A stretch of DNA of 64,000 nucleotides from Lasioglossum baleicum (taxonomy: Eukaryota; Arthropoda; Insecta; Hymenoptera; Halictidae): NCBI RefSeq assembly GCF_051020765.1, contig NC_134941.1, forward strand, positions 558,001 through 622,000. Direction: 5' to 3'. Position 1 is the first letter of the stretch; each line of letters opens with the position of its first letter. A program made the translations under genes and the position numbers. Below are positions 1-11,332 of the stretch, piece by piece. The notes beneath the pieces were generated by a model. That model made no database searches. It was not told the origin of the DNA and saw only the letters and a list, made by a program, of their open reading frames with translations.

Positions 1-165
1 ATTCCAGTTTCAATTCCAGTTCCAATTGCAATTGCAATATCCATTACAATTTCAATTCAAATTCCAATTTTTATTGTGATTTCAATTGTAATTGCATTTT
101 TTATTTTTATTATTTGCATTGTGATTTCAATTTCAATTGTTATCTTTATTACATTTTTTATGTCA
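1..165. repeat. AATTCC/AATTTC minisatellite, truncated by window edge
   Basis: Irregular array of six-base units (CAATTC, CAATTT, CAATTG). The right flank (AATGCGTTCTTCTAATAAAG, 172-191) closely matches the flank of the array near 26345, so this is probably the edge of a copy of the CCCAGATAGCAC-ended family, cut by the next repeat. Reading frames through it are not genes. Confidence 0.8.
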
Positions 166-205
166 ATTCCAAATGCGTTCTTCTAATAAAGCTATTTATT
201 GGTTT

Positions 206-1310
206 AACAAAAGAATTAAGGGATCACTTCTGCGAACTCGAAAAATTGCTCCCACTTTACGTGATCATAACTCCGTCAAAAATTGCTGTATCGATATCGT
301 TAAACAATGGTTTGAAAGCCTGTTAACTTCTAGTTCCAGATGCTCTGTTTCAAATTGTTGCCATGTTAGCTTTTTACAAAGTTATAGCGAGACGAAGACA
401 ACATTGACGGTTAACAAAAATTTTGTACAACATTGTAACATCACACGGGGAGCAACAAATTTTTTTGATAAATCGCGTTAATATCACTTGGAAGGGCTAT
501 CTTTCCTGTGTAAATTGTGTGGTTGTTGAATATTGTGCGATTTTTTTTATTCGAGTTATTCAACATTGAAGTAAATATGGGCTTTTTAACTTTAACTGGC
601 TCCTGAAAGCGAAAAAATGATCGTAGAATCTTGTGCAACAAAGCAATAGAAAGAGCGTTTCTTTCTCTTCAAGGCACTCCTTTTGTTTTTTCAATTTCAT
701 TAACATTTCGATATACCAGCTGTTGCAGAAAATATGTTTAAAAAATGCACAATTTCCATTTTTCCTTTAACTCGCTGTATCTCGGCGAGAAATGATCGTA
801 ACACCATGATCTGAACGTCAGATCCGAGCAGAGATTCTGCCGATTCGATTGAGTACCCCATGAACTCGCTGCGACAATTTTTTACCTATGGCAGCTGTGT
901 TTGAAGTTAGTGCTTCGCAGAAATTAGCGCGCCACGTACAGCGGTTGCCGGACATCTCTGAATGCGCTACCACAGTGAAAAATTTGGACCAAACGCGATT
1001 CAAAATCAAAGAACTTTTGATAGAAATGAGTTGGAGCGATGAAATTTTTAAAAAATTAAAGCTGAAACTTTGCAGAATATGGGAAATATAGGGAGATTAT
1101 GGTACGAACGTTTTTTAACGTTGAGAAAATTCGTTAAAATTCGTTAATTTCAAGAAAATGTGGTTTCTCCAGTACCACGCGCGGAAAAAATTGTTTTTTA
1201 ACATGCTATATATCATTTCCCGTAGATTTTTTCACGCTGATTTCAATTCTGGTCTCAAAATTTGTCTACAACATCAGGAAACCGACCTTTTGCAAAATCT
1301 TGAGGTCGTA
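206..1310 (+). repeat. partial copy of the CACTCCTCAAAAG fold-back family
   Basis: Begins with AAAAGAATTAAGGGATCACT, the inner part of the end that bounds the complete element at 38634-40135, and matches both arms of that copy (for example the blocks around 480-600 and 880-920). The terminal CACTCCTC is missing. A CACAGTG heptamer at 972-978 opens a segment shared with the Transib-like ends near 39370 and 61576, so a Transib-like piece is embedded here. Short frames are degenerate; no gene seen. Confidence 0.65.
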
Positions 1311-1534
1311 GACAAAGAGACCAGACCTTGAAAACGCCACCGAAGTATAAAACTGATACTGCCCCCCTCTTTCTCTCTCGAAATCCTTGGATACGTGTTA
1401 CATACTTTTTTAATATCTTTCGTACTTTTCGAGATATTCGGCTGAAAAGTTTTCAAATTAACACCCTGTATAAAATTTTGTATTTCAAATGTACTCGAAA
1501 AAAGGTTGCGTGCGTAGAATGCTATTACATACTA
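1311..1534. other. unassigned spacer
   Basis: No gene seen. ACACCCTGTA near 1463-1472 looks like the right end of a mariner-type element whose left end I cannot find. Confidence 0.4.
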
Positions 1535-1738
1535 GGCTGCAAATATTTCTGCAAAATGGAAATTGTTTCCATAAATTGCAAAACACGCAGCAACCAAATA
1601 ATTATTTATTTTCCATTTGAATAGTTTAAATAAAGTGTAAGTAAGATATCGCTATTATTTAATCCTTTTACTCTTTCCACCGTTTGAATTTTCATTTCAT
1701 TATTCATTTTTGTTATAAATGCATAAAATCTAGCAGTC
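1535..1738. mobile_element. MITE, GACTGCGGATC family
   Basis: Left end GGCTGCAAATA follows TA (1533-1534); right end AAATGCATAAAATCTAGCAGTC precedes TA (1739-1740). Same ends as copies near 4121, 28476, 37653 and 40923. About 200 bp, no coding potential; TA duplication suggests mobilisation by a Tc1/mariner transposase (inference). Confidence 0.65.
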
Positions 1739-2184
1739 TAGAGTTATTAGCGATTGCTCACTTATGAGGAAATACTATTAGCACTTTTTTTGCAAGTTAA
1801 ATTTTGAATTTTCCCCACGTAGCGTTTGCACCGTTCACGATGCGACGCAACGTCGCAGATACATACCTACTGTGTGCTGGAGCCTTCTGCGGATCGATGA
1901 AGCTCGGCTGCTCGAGCTCTCTCCACGGTTCGGGCCGAAAAAAGCTTAATGACCCAACAATGCTGATATCCTCTTTAATTAGGAATTTCCTCGTCAAACC
2001 ATTGTGATCAATATAGTCTAGTATAGCCATCTATGTAATACAAACAAATAAAGGTAGGTAAACAAATAAATCCGCCAAGAAAACACTTAGACATGTATTA
2101 TTTGTATTATAAAGGTAGATTTATAAATGTATTATTATTTGATTGTGTGTGTAATTCAATCAAATGTTACCAGATGTGTACAGT
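1739..2184. other. unassigned, no gene supported
   Basis: A more GC-rich stretch at about 1810-1950 gives open frames on both strands (1797-2030 and 1804-2007), but with no known domain, no splice context and mutual overlap. It could be an old host exon or repeat. Confidence 0.3.
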
Positions 2185-2481
2185 CAGGGCCTGCTCTAGG
2201 GGGGGGGGGCAACCCGGACATTTGTCCGGGTTGCGAAAATTTAGGGGCGCCATTTTGGCTGTAACTGGGAGAAAAATATGGATGTGTTAAATACCCAATT
2301 AATAGAAAATTTGCTTTTACATATTAAAATAAATGCTTTTATTAAAATTTATATAAAATGGTTTGATTTTTATTGAAGATAAAAAATATGTACCTTTATT
2401 TTAAAAAAATATATATATATTCTTAAGGGGCGGCAATTTGTCTTTTTGTCCAGGGCGACGTAATCGCTAGAGCGGGCACTG
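2185..2481. mobile_element. hAT-like MITE
   Basis: Inverted ends CAGGGCCTGCTCTAG and CTAGAGCGGGCACTG, about 297 bp apart, with GTACAGT on both sides (a 7-8 bp near-duplication). Includes a run of ten G and a CCCGGACA/TGTCCGGG hairpin near 2212-2233. End sequence and TSD size point to hAT; non-coding. Confidence 0.65.
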
Positions 2482-3124
2482 GTACAGTACAGTGTACAGT
2501 TAAATATGCATTAAATTGTTCGCAAAGACTATATTCTCAAATCACGACGTCATAGCTTCGTTAGCAAACCGCAACAGTCGAAACAGTGTCGCCAGATGAG
2601 GGCAGGGAGCACGAATTCTCAGGGGTAAAAGTTACCCTCTCTCTGCCGGTACCGGACACATGTGCGACAGAGGCGAAACGCGTCACGTGGCCACACGTGA
2701 CCGGACCGTGGAGAAAGCGTGGGGAATAGCGTCGTAGAAGGGGAATGTAGAGTGGGGACATAAGTTTTAATGGGGTAGACTCGTTTTTCCAAAATTGCGT
2801 TCTCATTTCTCGATAATACAAAGATGAGGTTTTTCGGTAGTCAAAAACGACTGTAGTATGTAGTAGGTGCTTTTGTCTATACGCATAACTCTACAAATCA
2901 AATTTTGCAATAACTTTAACAGCTAATATTTCATTATAACTATTTGTTTACGACATGTGGCTTCTTTCAAACTCTTTCTCTTCTGGATGAGTGGAAGGTG
3001 ACAAGTTTCTCTTACAAATGTCCACCGATCCGCAGGTGTCCACCGATTCACCTATAGAACAGATGACCATTACTTTTTATTTTTATACACCCTGTACATA
3101 TAAAGTATATTTGAGATACAAATA
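2482..3124. other. unassigned, with GC-rich block 2560-2740
   Basis: The GC-rich block contains several CACGTG-like palindromes. The segment after 2790 (cgttctcatttctcgataat) matches a piece inside the palindromes at 14682-15274 and 15348-15918 and near 63450, so it is a repeat fragment. No gene supported. Confidence 0.35.
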
Positions 3125-3278
3125 CGCTCCTGAAAAGAATTAAGGGATCACTTGTGCGAACACGAGAAATTGGTCCCACTTTACGTGATCATAACTTCGT
3201 CAAAAATTGCTGTATCACGTAACGTGAGACCAATTTTTCGAGTTCGCACAAGTTATCCCTTAATTCTTTTGAGGAGTG
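3125..3278. mobile_element. short hairpin derivative of the CACTCCTCAAAAG family
   Basis: Two arms of about 70 bp meet almost directly: AGAATTAAGGGATCACTTG on the left and its near-complement before GAGGAGTG on the right, with TA at 3123-3124 and 3279-3280. It keeps only the outer arms of the 1.5-kb element at 38634-40135, an extreme internal deletion. Confidence 0.8.
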
Positions 3279-3545
3279 TATTTATTTTATATGTTTTATT
3301 AAAGTATTACAATGAAGTATGAAGTAATAATCGTATTATGTATTGACCATTTTTGGAATCGGTATTTGATTCTGAAGATTAACAACTTGCGCACATTATG
3401 CAGGTTACAGAATGTTTTTTGCATATAAAACGATCACATTTACACACTATTTTAAGGTAGTTGTACTACTATTTTTACATAATTTACATCTACCTCGGTT
3501 GTGATTAGTTATTATTAGACTGCGGATCTTTATGCATTTACATTA
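3279..3545. other. spacer with a truncated GACTGCGGATC MITE end
   Basis: The left end of a GACTGCGGATC MITE is visible at about 3516-3541. It is interrupted by the element starting at 3546 and no partner end is found after 5241. No gene seen. Confidence 0.45.
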
Positions 3546-5241
3546 CAGTCAGTCTCATAAGTATTCTCGTACGCCCTTTAAAACAGAATAACTTTTTATA
3601 ATTGCACCAAATCTTATACCAAATCTTACGGTTTGTAAGCAATTAGAACTTCTATTTAGAAGCATTGGTTTACTAAATGATGTGCAAAACAGATTTTCCA
3701 AAAATTACAATTGACAATGTTGCATGCAAAAATAAAAAAAGTATTTTTACAACTTTTTTATTTGGGCCCTCAATGAAAATTTAAAATATATGTATGTTTT
3801 GTAGATGTATGTTAGTTATACGCGTGCTGAAAATTTCATCAAAATCGGTAGACACAGGAAGAAACGACACTCATCAAAAGATGTACGATTCTGTGGATTT
3901 TAAGCAGAAACTGATAAAAAGTCGTGGAAAACTACGATTTTCTCCATTTTTATAACCGCTTGTATCTCGTGTGTATGTCAATCGATTTCGATGAGATTTT
4001 CATAAAAAGGCGACATTTCTAACAATTGGTCAACCAATGATGGAATCAAGACCCAACAAAATGCCAACCATAAATGCTACTAGGGTTAAATAGCAGTTTT
4101 CTTATTACTAAACTGCGGATCATTATGCATTTATGGCTCATCAAAATTTTCAAAAAAGGCTGGAATATAAAATTTGATAGAATTCTGTAGAATTTTTATT
4201 TGTTTTAGATCTACACAAAGGCTGTTCCCATTAAAGATAGAACTCTATTTCATTCCATTTTCTTAAAATTTGTCTATAAAAATTGGAAAATGCATAAACA
4301 TCTACAGTCTACTTATTGCATGTTCTTTCTATCGTATTTAGTATGTACAGTGAACCACGAAAGTATTTGGTCGATTTTAATCAAAGAAAAAATGAAGGTA
4401 TTTACTCATATGTTTATTCAATAGCACGAGAAATTACCTCGAAAATGGCAAAAAGTAAATAGAACAAAATGGAAAATATGTTATTGGACAAATCTCTATG
4501 GATGAGTATCTGAATTTGAGCTTTCAATTTTAATTTAGAAACGCTACGAACTTTCTTTCCAACCCAATATTTGACGCACTTTAAAACAGAATAACTTTTT
4601 TATAACTGTACCAAACGACCTGACTTTTTTGAGCAATTAGAAGAATTGATTTACCAAATGACATGCAAAAAAGATTTTGAAAACATTGCAATTGCTAAGA
4701 ATTACATGAGAAAGTAAAAGAAGCACTATTTATAACTGTTTCATTAGTGCCCGCAATGAAAATTTAAAGAAAAACGTTTTGTAGATGTATGCAAGGTATA
4801 TATACAATACATGCTGACAATTTCATCGAAATTGGTTGACGCAGAAAAAAAACGACACGCATCGAAAGATGTCAGTATCTGTGGATTTAAAGCAGAAACT
4901 AACCAACAGTCGCAAAACTATGATTTTTACCACATTTAACCACTTGTAGCTCTTGGGTATGTCAATCGATTTTTATGAAATTTTCAGCATGCGTGTAACT
5001 AACATAGATCTACAAAACGTATATCTTAAATTTTCATTAAGGACCCAAATAAAACGTTTTAAAAAATGATTTTTTTATTTTTGCATGTAACCTTGTAAAT
5101 TGTAATTTTTGGAAAATCTTTTTTGCAGATCATTTGGCAAACCAACCCCTCTAATTGCTTACGAAATATCAGATCGTTTGGTACAATTATCAAAAAGTTG
5201 TACTGTTTTAAAGGGCGTACGGATACTTATAAGACTGACTG
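3546..5241. mobile_element. fold-back element, CAGTCAGTC family (composite)
   Basis: Ends CAGTCAGTCTCATAAGTATT and AATACTTATAAGACTGACTG-like sequence (right end GATACTTATAAGACTGACTG), flanked by TA at 3544-3545 and 5242-5243. Long arms share blocks with elements at 9674-10317, 12510-13160, 53200-53850 and 53954-54184. A MITE (4121-4309) and a further related end (CAGTGAACCACGAAAGTATT, about 4350) lie inside. No transposase frame; presumably a non-autonomous Tc1/mariner-type element. Confidence 0.7.
4121..4309. mobile_element. MITE, GACTGCGGATC family, nested
   Basis: Ends AACTGCGGATCATTATGCAT and ATGCATAAACATCTACAGTC, TA at 4119-4120 and 4310-4311. About 189 bp, inside the CAGTCAGTC element, so younger than it. 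Confidence 0.8.
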
Positions 5242-5523
5242 TATGTCAGCCACTTTGAAATTATCTTAGAAATTGTCTTGTGACGTCGCATTTTCACTGA
5301 TCTTTTTTTCTTCATTGGATTCTCGGCTTTCCTATACACACACTATACTTATGCCGGGTCTGTAAGTATACATATGTATATGGTCTAAGACCTAAGATCA
5401 CGGCCGTCTTCTCTATGTATGCATGCATGCTACTGCGCATATGCAGTAGCTGATCGGACCAGCTGATCGGTGGTCGTTCTGTCTGCACTCTGCACACGGT
5501 GTTGCCACATCACATGTTCCGTC

Positions 5524-5574
5524 CTGTACTAAAGTATATCCCACTGTACTGAAGTATATCCCACTGTACTGAAG
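5524..5574. repeat. 20-bp tandem repeat, 2.5 units
   Basis: Two complete copies of a 20-bp unit starting CTGTACT(A/G)AAGTATATC, then 11 bases of a third, ending exactly where the solo LTR begins. Confidence 0.85.
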
Positions 5575-5924
5575 TGTTGGATTCCGTGTTCAGAAATCGG
5601 GTACAACACTTTTTAATAAATCGTAAAGAAGTTTTATTTAACAAAGGTCTACAGTGGTGTAATAAGGTTCAAGCAGTAACTTCCTAGTCTCGAATTCGCA
5701 AGAGAACCAAAATCTGACGCTGCTGTTTCGGCAGCTCTATATATAACCTATTTTGGTGAGGAGAATGTGGAAAGGAGTGGGAAGGATGCGTTGTCGAAAG
5801 TATGACGTTGAAAGGACAAGGTCTAAGGGTTGTATAATCCTATCTAGTTCTAATAACTTATAAGTTAGGCTGACGTGTCCGTGGCTTGGTATCGGCGTTT
5901 ACATAGGTTATTGGGTATACAACA
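5575..5924. mobile_element. solo LTR, probably BEL/Pao
   Basis: A 350-bp unit starting TGTTGG and ending ACAACA, flanked on both sides by GAAG (5571-5574 and 5925-5928). TG...CA ends and a short TSD are the mark of a retrotransposon LTR; the start resembles insect BEL/Pao LTRs. Inside are AATAAA near 5614 and a TATA-like stretch (CTATATATAACC near 5735). No internal region or second LTR is adjacent, so it probably arose by LTR-LTR recombination. Orientation is not fixed by sequence. Confidence 0.7.
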
Positions 5925-6122
5925 GAAGTATAACCCGAAACTTCGTGTCATTTGTTTTTTTAATGCGAAACAACCGAAAAACCTATGATTTAAATGTTAT
6001 CTCATCAAGTTGAAATAAAAAACACCGAAAAATAACTGTTTACCTTGTTATTTCATGGATCTTTTGATCACTGTGTCAATTTGATACCGAGGAACAGATT
6101 CAATTTGTGAAATGAGGGACAG

Positions 6123-6368
6123 ATGAGCGTTAAAATTATGCCAAATGAAAAAGAAAATAGAAATCTGTTGGCGAGCTGTTTTGCTACAGAATCTCTCGAC
6201 AATAAAAAGAAAAAACTTGTCGTATGGCAGTACTGGTATGTAATACTTTGTTCTATAACAGTACTAATAATATTTAATTCTACTGGACAATCACTGCGCT
6301 TGAAAAGTAACGTTTCCTTTGATGTCCCGAAGTTCTTGGGTTATTTAAAAAATATCGTTAATATTTGA
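6123..6368 (+). other. unrecognised 81-codon frame inside the inverted duplication
   Basis: An open frame starting MSVKIMPNEKENRN with a hydrophobic stretch at about residues 35-52. No domain is recognised. The matching part of arm B (about 51350-51580, minus strand) is broken by small indels and stops, so the frame is not conserved between copies. Probably a decayed transposon segment; not supported as a host gene. Confidence 0.3.
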
Positions 6369-6481
6369 TAAACAAAATACCAGGTGTGTAAGACATAGTG
6401 ATCTTTAATGATTGTATTACTTCATAAATCGCAATATGTAGGATTAATTCTGTATTAGAAGAAATTTCAAACGTACACATA

Positions 6482-6937
6482 CAGGGTGAGTCACGAATAA
6501 TAGACCACCTGAATTTCCTTGTTGGTACGAAGGATAAACGAAAGTTTCAAAAGTGAAATGAAACAGTTCCAAGGGGCAGAATGATGATATTAATAGATTT
6601 TGTGATCAACGTTTTTTTGTACGTCATTTGACGTTATACGCTATCTTTCAGCATATTTACTACACCTGGCAATGACAAATACGCACTTCTGGACGATATC
6701 GCAAGACATCAATAATAATAAGAATGGTAAGATTAGTATCATCGAGTCAAGCGATTGTAAACGATGTATTCTTTCGAAGAACAAACAGATAAGCTTCTCA
6801 TTTACGGAGAATGTCAGCGAAATTCAGTGAGAGCTAGAGGTTTATACGCTGAAAGATATCCCCAATGTTCTCACCCTACACGCTGTACAATTCAACACAT
6901 TTGTACAATAAATTTGTTACATCATGTGATTCAATAA
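6482..6937 (+). mobile_element. 5' fragment of a mariner-like element with a DUF4817-type helix-turn-helix
   Basis: CAGGGTGAGTCACGAATAAT follows TA at 6480-6481 and looks like a mariner-type left end. Downstream, a frame of 57 codons (6764-6937) starts MYSFEEQTDKLLIYGECQRN and keeps the pattern of the DUF4817 helix-turn-helix seen at the start of many insect mariner-like transposases (aromatic-EEQ-D-L-YGEC-N...A-LYAERYP). A stop at 6935 ends it; the catalytic part and right end are missing. Confidence 0.6.
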
Positions 6938-7545
6938 GTACCGAAGTGATAAGAAATACTTCGTGGAGCGCCCACGAAGATTACGTCAATATAGTTTAGC
7001 GCTCCACGCTTTTATTTATAGTGACTAATGTCTAAAAAAATTATTTTCTCCTTTTCACTGCATTTTAACATAAGCGTGGTTTTTAAAAAGTTTTTTTTCC
7101 TGATTCTCATCCTATGGAATTTTATAGCTGAAAAACAAAACGGGTTCCAATCCTTATTTATTGTTATATTAAAAGCAACATTACTTGAATTCTTTAAATC
7201 TTTTACAGTTTCATATCTCACGCAATCAATTTCTTCATAAATGTAAAAAGATCCGCAGTCTAATTATTAATAATATGTACCAAATTTGCTTAGAATTTAC
7301 AAGACACGGCAATGACGAGAGATTAGCCAATAAAGATAAATATTAACTTTTCGCCTGTTATTGCATTAGGTCAATTACTCTTATGTTGCAGAATTTTTAT
7401 GGTTGCTGATTCAGCAGTCCACGTGTCGAGGAGCTTAGCGCTTCAGTTTAGTTTCTTGTAGTTTAACTGAATTTACTACATACATAGGCTTGTTTTATCT
7501 TGTTTCGTTAATTTGGCTTATAGTTCATTCTGGATTGGTCCAATA
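6938..7545. other. spacer; right end of a GACTGCGGATC MITE at about 7240-7260
   Basis: AAGATCCGCAGTC followed by TA at 7261-7262 is the MITE right end; a diverged left end may lie near 6999. The two opposed frames at 7012-7240 are AT-rich shadows. No gene seen in 7263-7545. Confidence 0.4.
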
Positions 7546-7835
7546 CAGGACGTGTCCGAAGAAACAGAACACCTAAATATCTCCGTTACTTTTCGTCGTA
7601 CAAAAAAACTTCTTAGGACTATGTTACACTGTTTGAAGGGCCACATGTAACGGTGTAAGGGAAAAAATTTTCGAGGTCATTTTTTTAATGAGATTTCAAG
7701 GTCATCGATGTTTTTTCAAATGGAATGATATATCTTCGTTAACGTAATGTTGTAGCTGACGAAATAACGAATTCATCCATGTAACACAATATGACCTACA
7801 AATGACCTTCAACCCAGAACAATAGAATAAATTTG

Positions 7836-8232
7836 AAAAATTGAAGAGTTGAAATTGAAATTTGAAGAATTGAAATTTGAAGAGTTGAAATTGAAGTTGA
7901 AATCGAAGAGTTGAAATTGAAATTTGAAAAATTGAAGAGTTGAAATTGAAAACTTGAAGTTGAAATGGAAATTGAAGAGTTGCAGTTGAAATAGAAGAAT
8001 AGAAAATGAACTTGAAATTGATGTTGACATCGAAATTTGAAAAATTGAAGAGTTTAAATTGAAAAATTCAAGTTGACATCGAAAAGTTGAAATTGATGTT
8101 GGAATTGAAATTTGAAAAATTGAAGAGTTTAAATTGAAAAATTGAAGTTGAGATCGAAGAGTTGAAATTGATGTTGAAATTGAAATTTGAAAAATTGAAG
8201 AGTTGAAATTGAAAAATTGAAATTGAAGCAAA
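7836..8232. repeat. TTGAAATTGAAGAG-type minisatellite
   Basis: Irregular units of TTGAAA, TTGAAG and AATTGA. The right boundary carries a leader (8223-8256, GCAAAAACACTAACTCGAAC then AAATAATA) identical to that beside the array at 36008-36041 in a different transposon family. Long FNFNSSIF-type frames come only from the repeat. Confidence 0.85.
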
Positions 8233-8256
8233 AACACTAACTCGAACAAATAATAC

Positions 8257-8405
8257 CAATGTTAATACTGCTAGATTATGGGTATATGAAAACCACACTG
8301 TTTATGGTCTTAAAGACGTAAACGTTAAAGAGTCTTCTTAGGACGCGAGACTTTCAGACTTGAAATAGACGTAAAATGGACGTCTTTAAGACATCGTATT
8401 GCGAT
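8257..8405. mobile_element. right half of a CCCAGATAGCAC-family element, degenerate end
   Basis: Matches 21225-21384: CCAATG-TTAATA...TGCTAGATTAT, then ACCACACTGTTTATGGTCTT and ACGTC(TTTAAGACGT) motifs. The terminal GTGCTATCTGGG has decayed. Confidence 0.65.
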
Positions 8406-8788
8406 ACATTTGAATGTATAGCAGCTCAAGGGATTATGTTTTAATATTTTGCGTAACAGAAATAGCAAATGTGTGAGTCTCACACGTTGAATTTTATTTA
8501 TTCCATTATTCTGGGTTGAAGGTCATTTGTAGGTCATATTGTGTTACATGGATGAGAATTCGTTATTTCGTCAGCTACAACATTACGTTAACGAAGATAT
8601 ATTATTCCATTTAAAAAAACATCGATGACCTTAAAATCTCATAGGAAAATTACCTTGAAAATTGTTTCCCTTACACCGTTACATGTGGCCCTTCAAACAG
8701 AGTAACTTTGTCCTAAGAAGATTTTTTTCTACAACGAAACGCGTAACGGAGATATTTAGGTGTTCTGTTTCTTCGGATTCACCCTGTA

Positions 8789-9673
8789 TAACAAGATCTA
8801 CATTGTACATACATATACATACATACAGTACATTGTATATGTACAACGTACAAAGCAACCATGTAATATCGATCAGAGATTAGAAATATTGCAACATTAC
8901 ATGTTGTGACAAAACAACATTGCATTGGAAAAGTTCCTCTGATTTTTTTGTACCATTGACAAGTTTAGAGACGCGGTATAGAAGTTCAGATATCATTGCA
9001 TTAAAAGATTACACCGTTCGAGGAGGATTGTTATCGACAATGTGTTCCCTCTTTTCTTCGTCGTATTTCCACGTATAGTTTCCTTGTTACGTGCACCAAT
9101 ACACGGTTGATATATTACGTGTTGCGTCACGTTCCATGGCGTTGTAAAAGCAGGTTTTCAGTGTTCCTATGTTCGACGTCTAGGCACAGAGAAAGCGATT
9201 ATGTTCTCTTGGCCGCGTCTATCATTAGCAGCACGTCGCGTCGTTCTCTTTCACAAAAATTCAATAGCACTACAATCAATAAGACTATTTGTTGTGTTAT
9301 TACTTCCCGAACAATGTTTCAATATTAAACTGTAAACATTTTCGCTACGAGAGCAACCGTCTTTTATCGCTCCCCATAAACGTGTTTTACGATCAGAAAT
9401 ATAGACCTATAAACTGAATTTTTAAATTTCTATTAGGATTCTTACGTAATTGGTACAGTTAACAGATTAAAAGACTTGTTTCTTCTTTAATTGTTGAGAA
9501 CTGACTTTTAACATAAAAATTACATTTTTGCGATAATGGGAACACTTTCAATTAAAAACGACAATTTTTTACACAGAATATTCAGACATGTTATGATCGA
9601 TTGCATTAGTTAATTAATAACTCTACGGCCTCAGGATTCAGTATTTTAGGATTTCTTTTACATGTTAATCTTA
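8789..9673. other. unassigned 0.9 kb, no gene supported
   Basis: Possible unique sequence. A frame of 73 codons (9107-9328) begins after 'acgttccatggcg' and has a TTTTCAG acceptor-like site near 9160, but no recognised protein. Confidence 0.35.
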
Positions 9674-10317
9674 CAGTCAGCGTCAATATTAAGTGAACAC
9701 TCTTAAAAAGCGCTTAACTTTTAAAAAATTGGTCGAAAGGACTTGAATTTTTATTTAAAGATGTTAGGCCGACTAGTTCGCTAGAGGATAAGTAAACAAA
9801 AATTTATTAAGATTGCAATTGGTAGGAATGATACAAAATTTAAAAAATGATGTTTTGTCAACTTCTTTATCTGGGCCTGTAACGATAATTTAAAAAGTGC
9901 GTTCTATAGATTTCGGTAACTTGGTAACTGGTCAACATTGCAATGAGCTACATACGTTTAAAGATGAGAGCTTAAGGGTGAAAGTCGCAGATTTTCAGCC
10001 TCGCCAGGGCATTTCGCACTTGCGTGATCATCTTTAAACGTTTTTTTCGATGAAATTTTCAATATATACATAAGTTACCGAAATCTATAAAACGCATTTT
10101 TTAAATTATCGTTATAGGCTCAGATAAAAAAGTTGACGAAACATCATTTTTTAAATTTTGTATGATTTCTACCACTTGCAATTTTAATAAATTTTTGTTT
10201 ACTTATTCTCTAGCGAACTAGTCGGTCTAACATCTTAAAAAAATTCAAGTCCTCTTTGGACCAATTTTTAAAAAGTTATGCGATTTTTCAGGGTGTCCAC
10301 TTAATATTGCCGCTGAC
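9674..10317. mobile_element. fold-back element, CAGTCAGCG end
   Basis: Left end CAGTCAGCGTCAATATTAAG and right end CTTAATATTGCCGCTGAC, TA at 9672-9673 and 10318-10319. Arms of about 280 bp are near reverse complements. It shares design and block order with the CAGTCAGTC family but has diverged ends. Non-coding, 644 bp. Confidence 0.85.
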
Positions 10318-10319
10318 TA

Positions 10320-11039
10320 TCATTGTGACATGTACGGGTCAGATGTTAACAATAATCTCAAATAGTTTTGGAACGCTGCACAAGGTTCCAAAGATAGAAA
10401 TAAATGCAGCGAGAGAACGCTAAGAAATTCTCATCATTCGTTCCGTTATATTTTTTAAAAATAAAAGTTATCGACTATCGAAGTTAATTTACATATATAT
10501 CTTTACTCTATTTATCTCTTATAATGTTATTGCAAAAACGTTCGTATTTGGAAGACATTTGATCAGTCACACGAGCCTGTTTTACGCAAGCGAAACTCGT
10601 CGCGAAGTAACATTGACAGCTTTGAACAATGATAAGTTGCAAAGTAGGACGAGGTAGGACAATATTCTTGCATAATTGTATACGGGAAAGAATGCTGAAA
10701 ATGATCCAATTTGTTATAAATCAAGACTTTTCATGACCCTTTAGATATTCCTTGTCAAATGTAAAAAATTTGGCCAATTTTTTTATTTCATTGAATATTA
10801 ATTTTTAATATACTGTGAACAATAACTTTTAGTGTCAATATTAATTTTGTAACACAAAAGAGTGCACTTCATCGTAAACAAAAAAAAAATAAATATTAAG
10901 CGATGTGATCAGGGCACCTCGAAGAAGAGAAGCAATTTTCTTACAATGAAAAGTACTGTCTCTAAATGTCTACCTTTAAGTATTCGTTCTAATTACAATT
11001 CTTGGTAAACTGCATTAATTTTTTTCATTTTCGAGGTTG
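10320..11039. other. unassigned 0.7 kb, no gene supported
   Basis: AT-rich with no clear repeat boundary; only stop-rich short frames. Confidence 0.4.
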
Positions 11040-11310
11040 ATTGACATTTAGGAGAAGCGATAGAAAGTTAGAAATCGATATGAGAAAGTTGACTTTTTAG
11101 CTAAATGACACAAACTTCTTCGATCCGGACGACCACTGTGTGTCGCCGAGCCAAAATCTTTCTGCTGCAGTGGCGCTCTGATTCGTCCGTGTTTTTCGTT
11201 AATAACGAAGTCGCGAAGAACATTTTCGTAAAGGAAAAAGTTATTGCAAATAACCTTAGGAGTCACCCTTTTCAAGGAAATACGACATTTTTGGGACACG
11301 CTGTACAATA
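11040..11310. mobile_element. one-ended mariner-type repeat
   Basis: The right edge reads GACACGCTGTACA, the reverse complement of a mariner-type end ([T]GTACAGCGTGTCCC). No matching left end is seen within 1 kb. Frames on both strands (11048-11308, 11105-11311) are mutual shadows. Confidence 0.45.
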
Positions 11311-11332
11311 AGTATGAAATACCTATCCTATA

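Larger units (their letters stand above)
5244..6415. repeat. inverted-duplication arm A (partner at 51275-53950)
   Basis: Large blocks match the reverse complement of 51275-53950: TGTCAGCCACTTTGAAATTA after the preceding element, the CGGCCGTCTTCTCTATGTAT block, GTGTTGCCACATCACATGTT, and 6060-6400. The adjacent CAGTCAG-type element is shared too. Arm A alone has the solo LTR; arm B alone has a Transib and a fold-back insertion, so the copies separated before those insertions. Divergence is visible throughout, so this is old. Confidence 0.7.
7546..8786. mobile_element. long-arm fold-back element with minisatellite core
   Basis: Arms of about 280 bp (7546-7825 and 8510-8786) are near reverse complements; ends CAGGACGTGTCCGAAGAAAC and GTTTCTTCGGATTCACCCTG, TA at 7544-7545 and 8787-8788. 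The loop holds a minisatellite and the right half of a CCCAGATAGCAC-family element, so a second element inserted into the loop. Non-coding. Confidence 0.8.

Noticed and set aside
5524..5574. Short direct repeats considered as CRISPR-like
   Set aside because: Head-to-tail 20-bp units without spacers in a eukaryotic repeat.
6123..6368. piggyBac transposase fragment
   Set aside because: No piggyBac motif could be pointed to, and the duplicate copy is broken at the same place.
7809..8298. Long minus-strand frames rich in F, N, S, I
   Set aside because: They are translations of the TTGAAATTGAA minisatellite; several frames are open at once because the unit has no stop codon.
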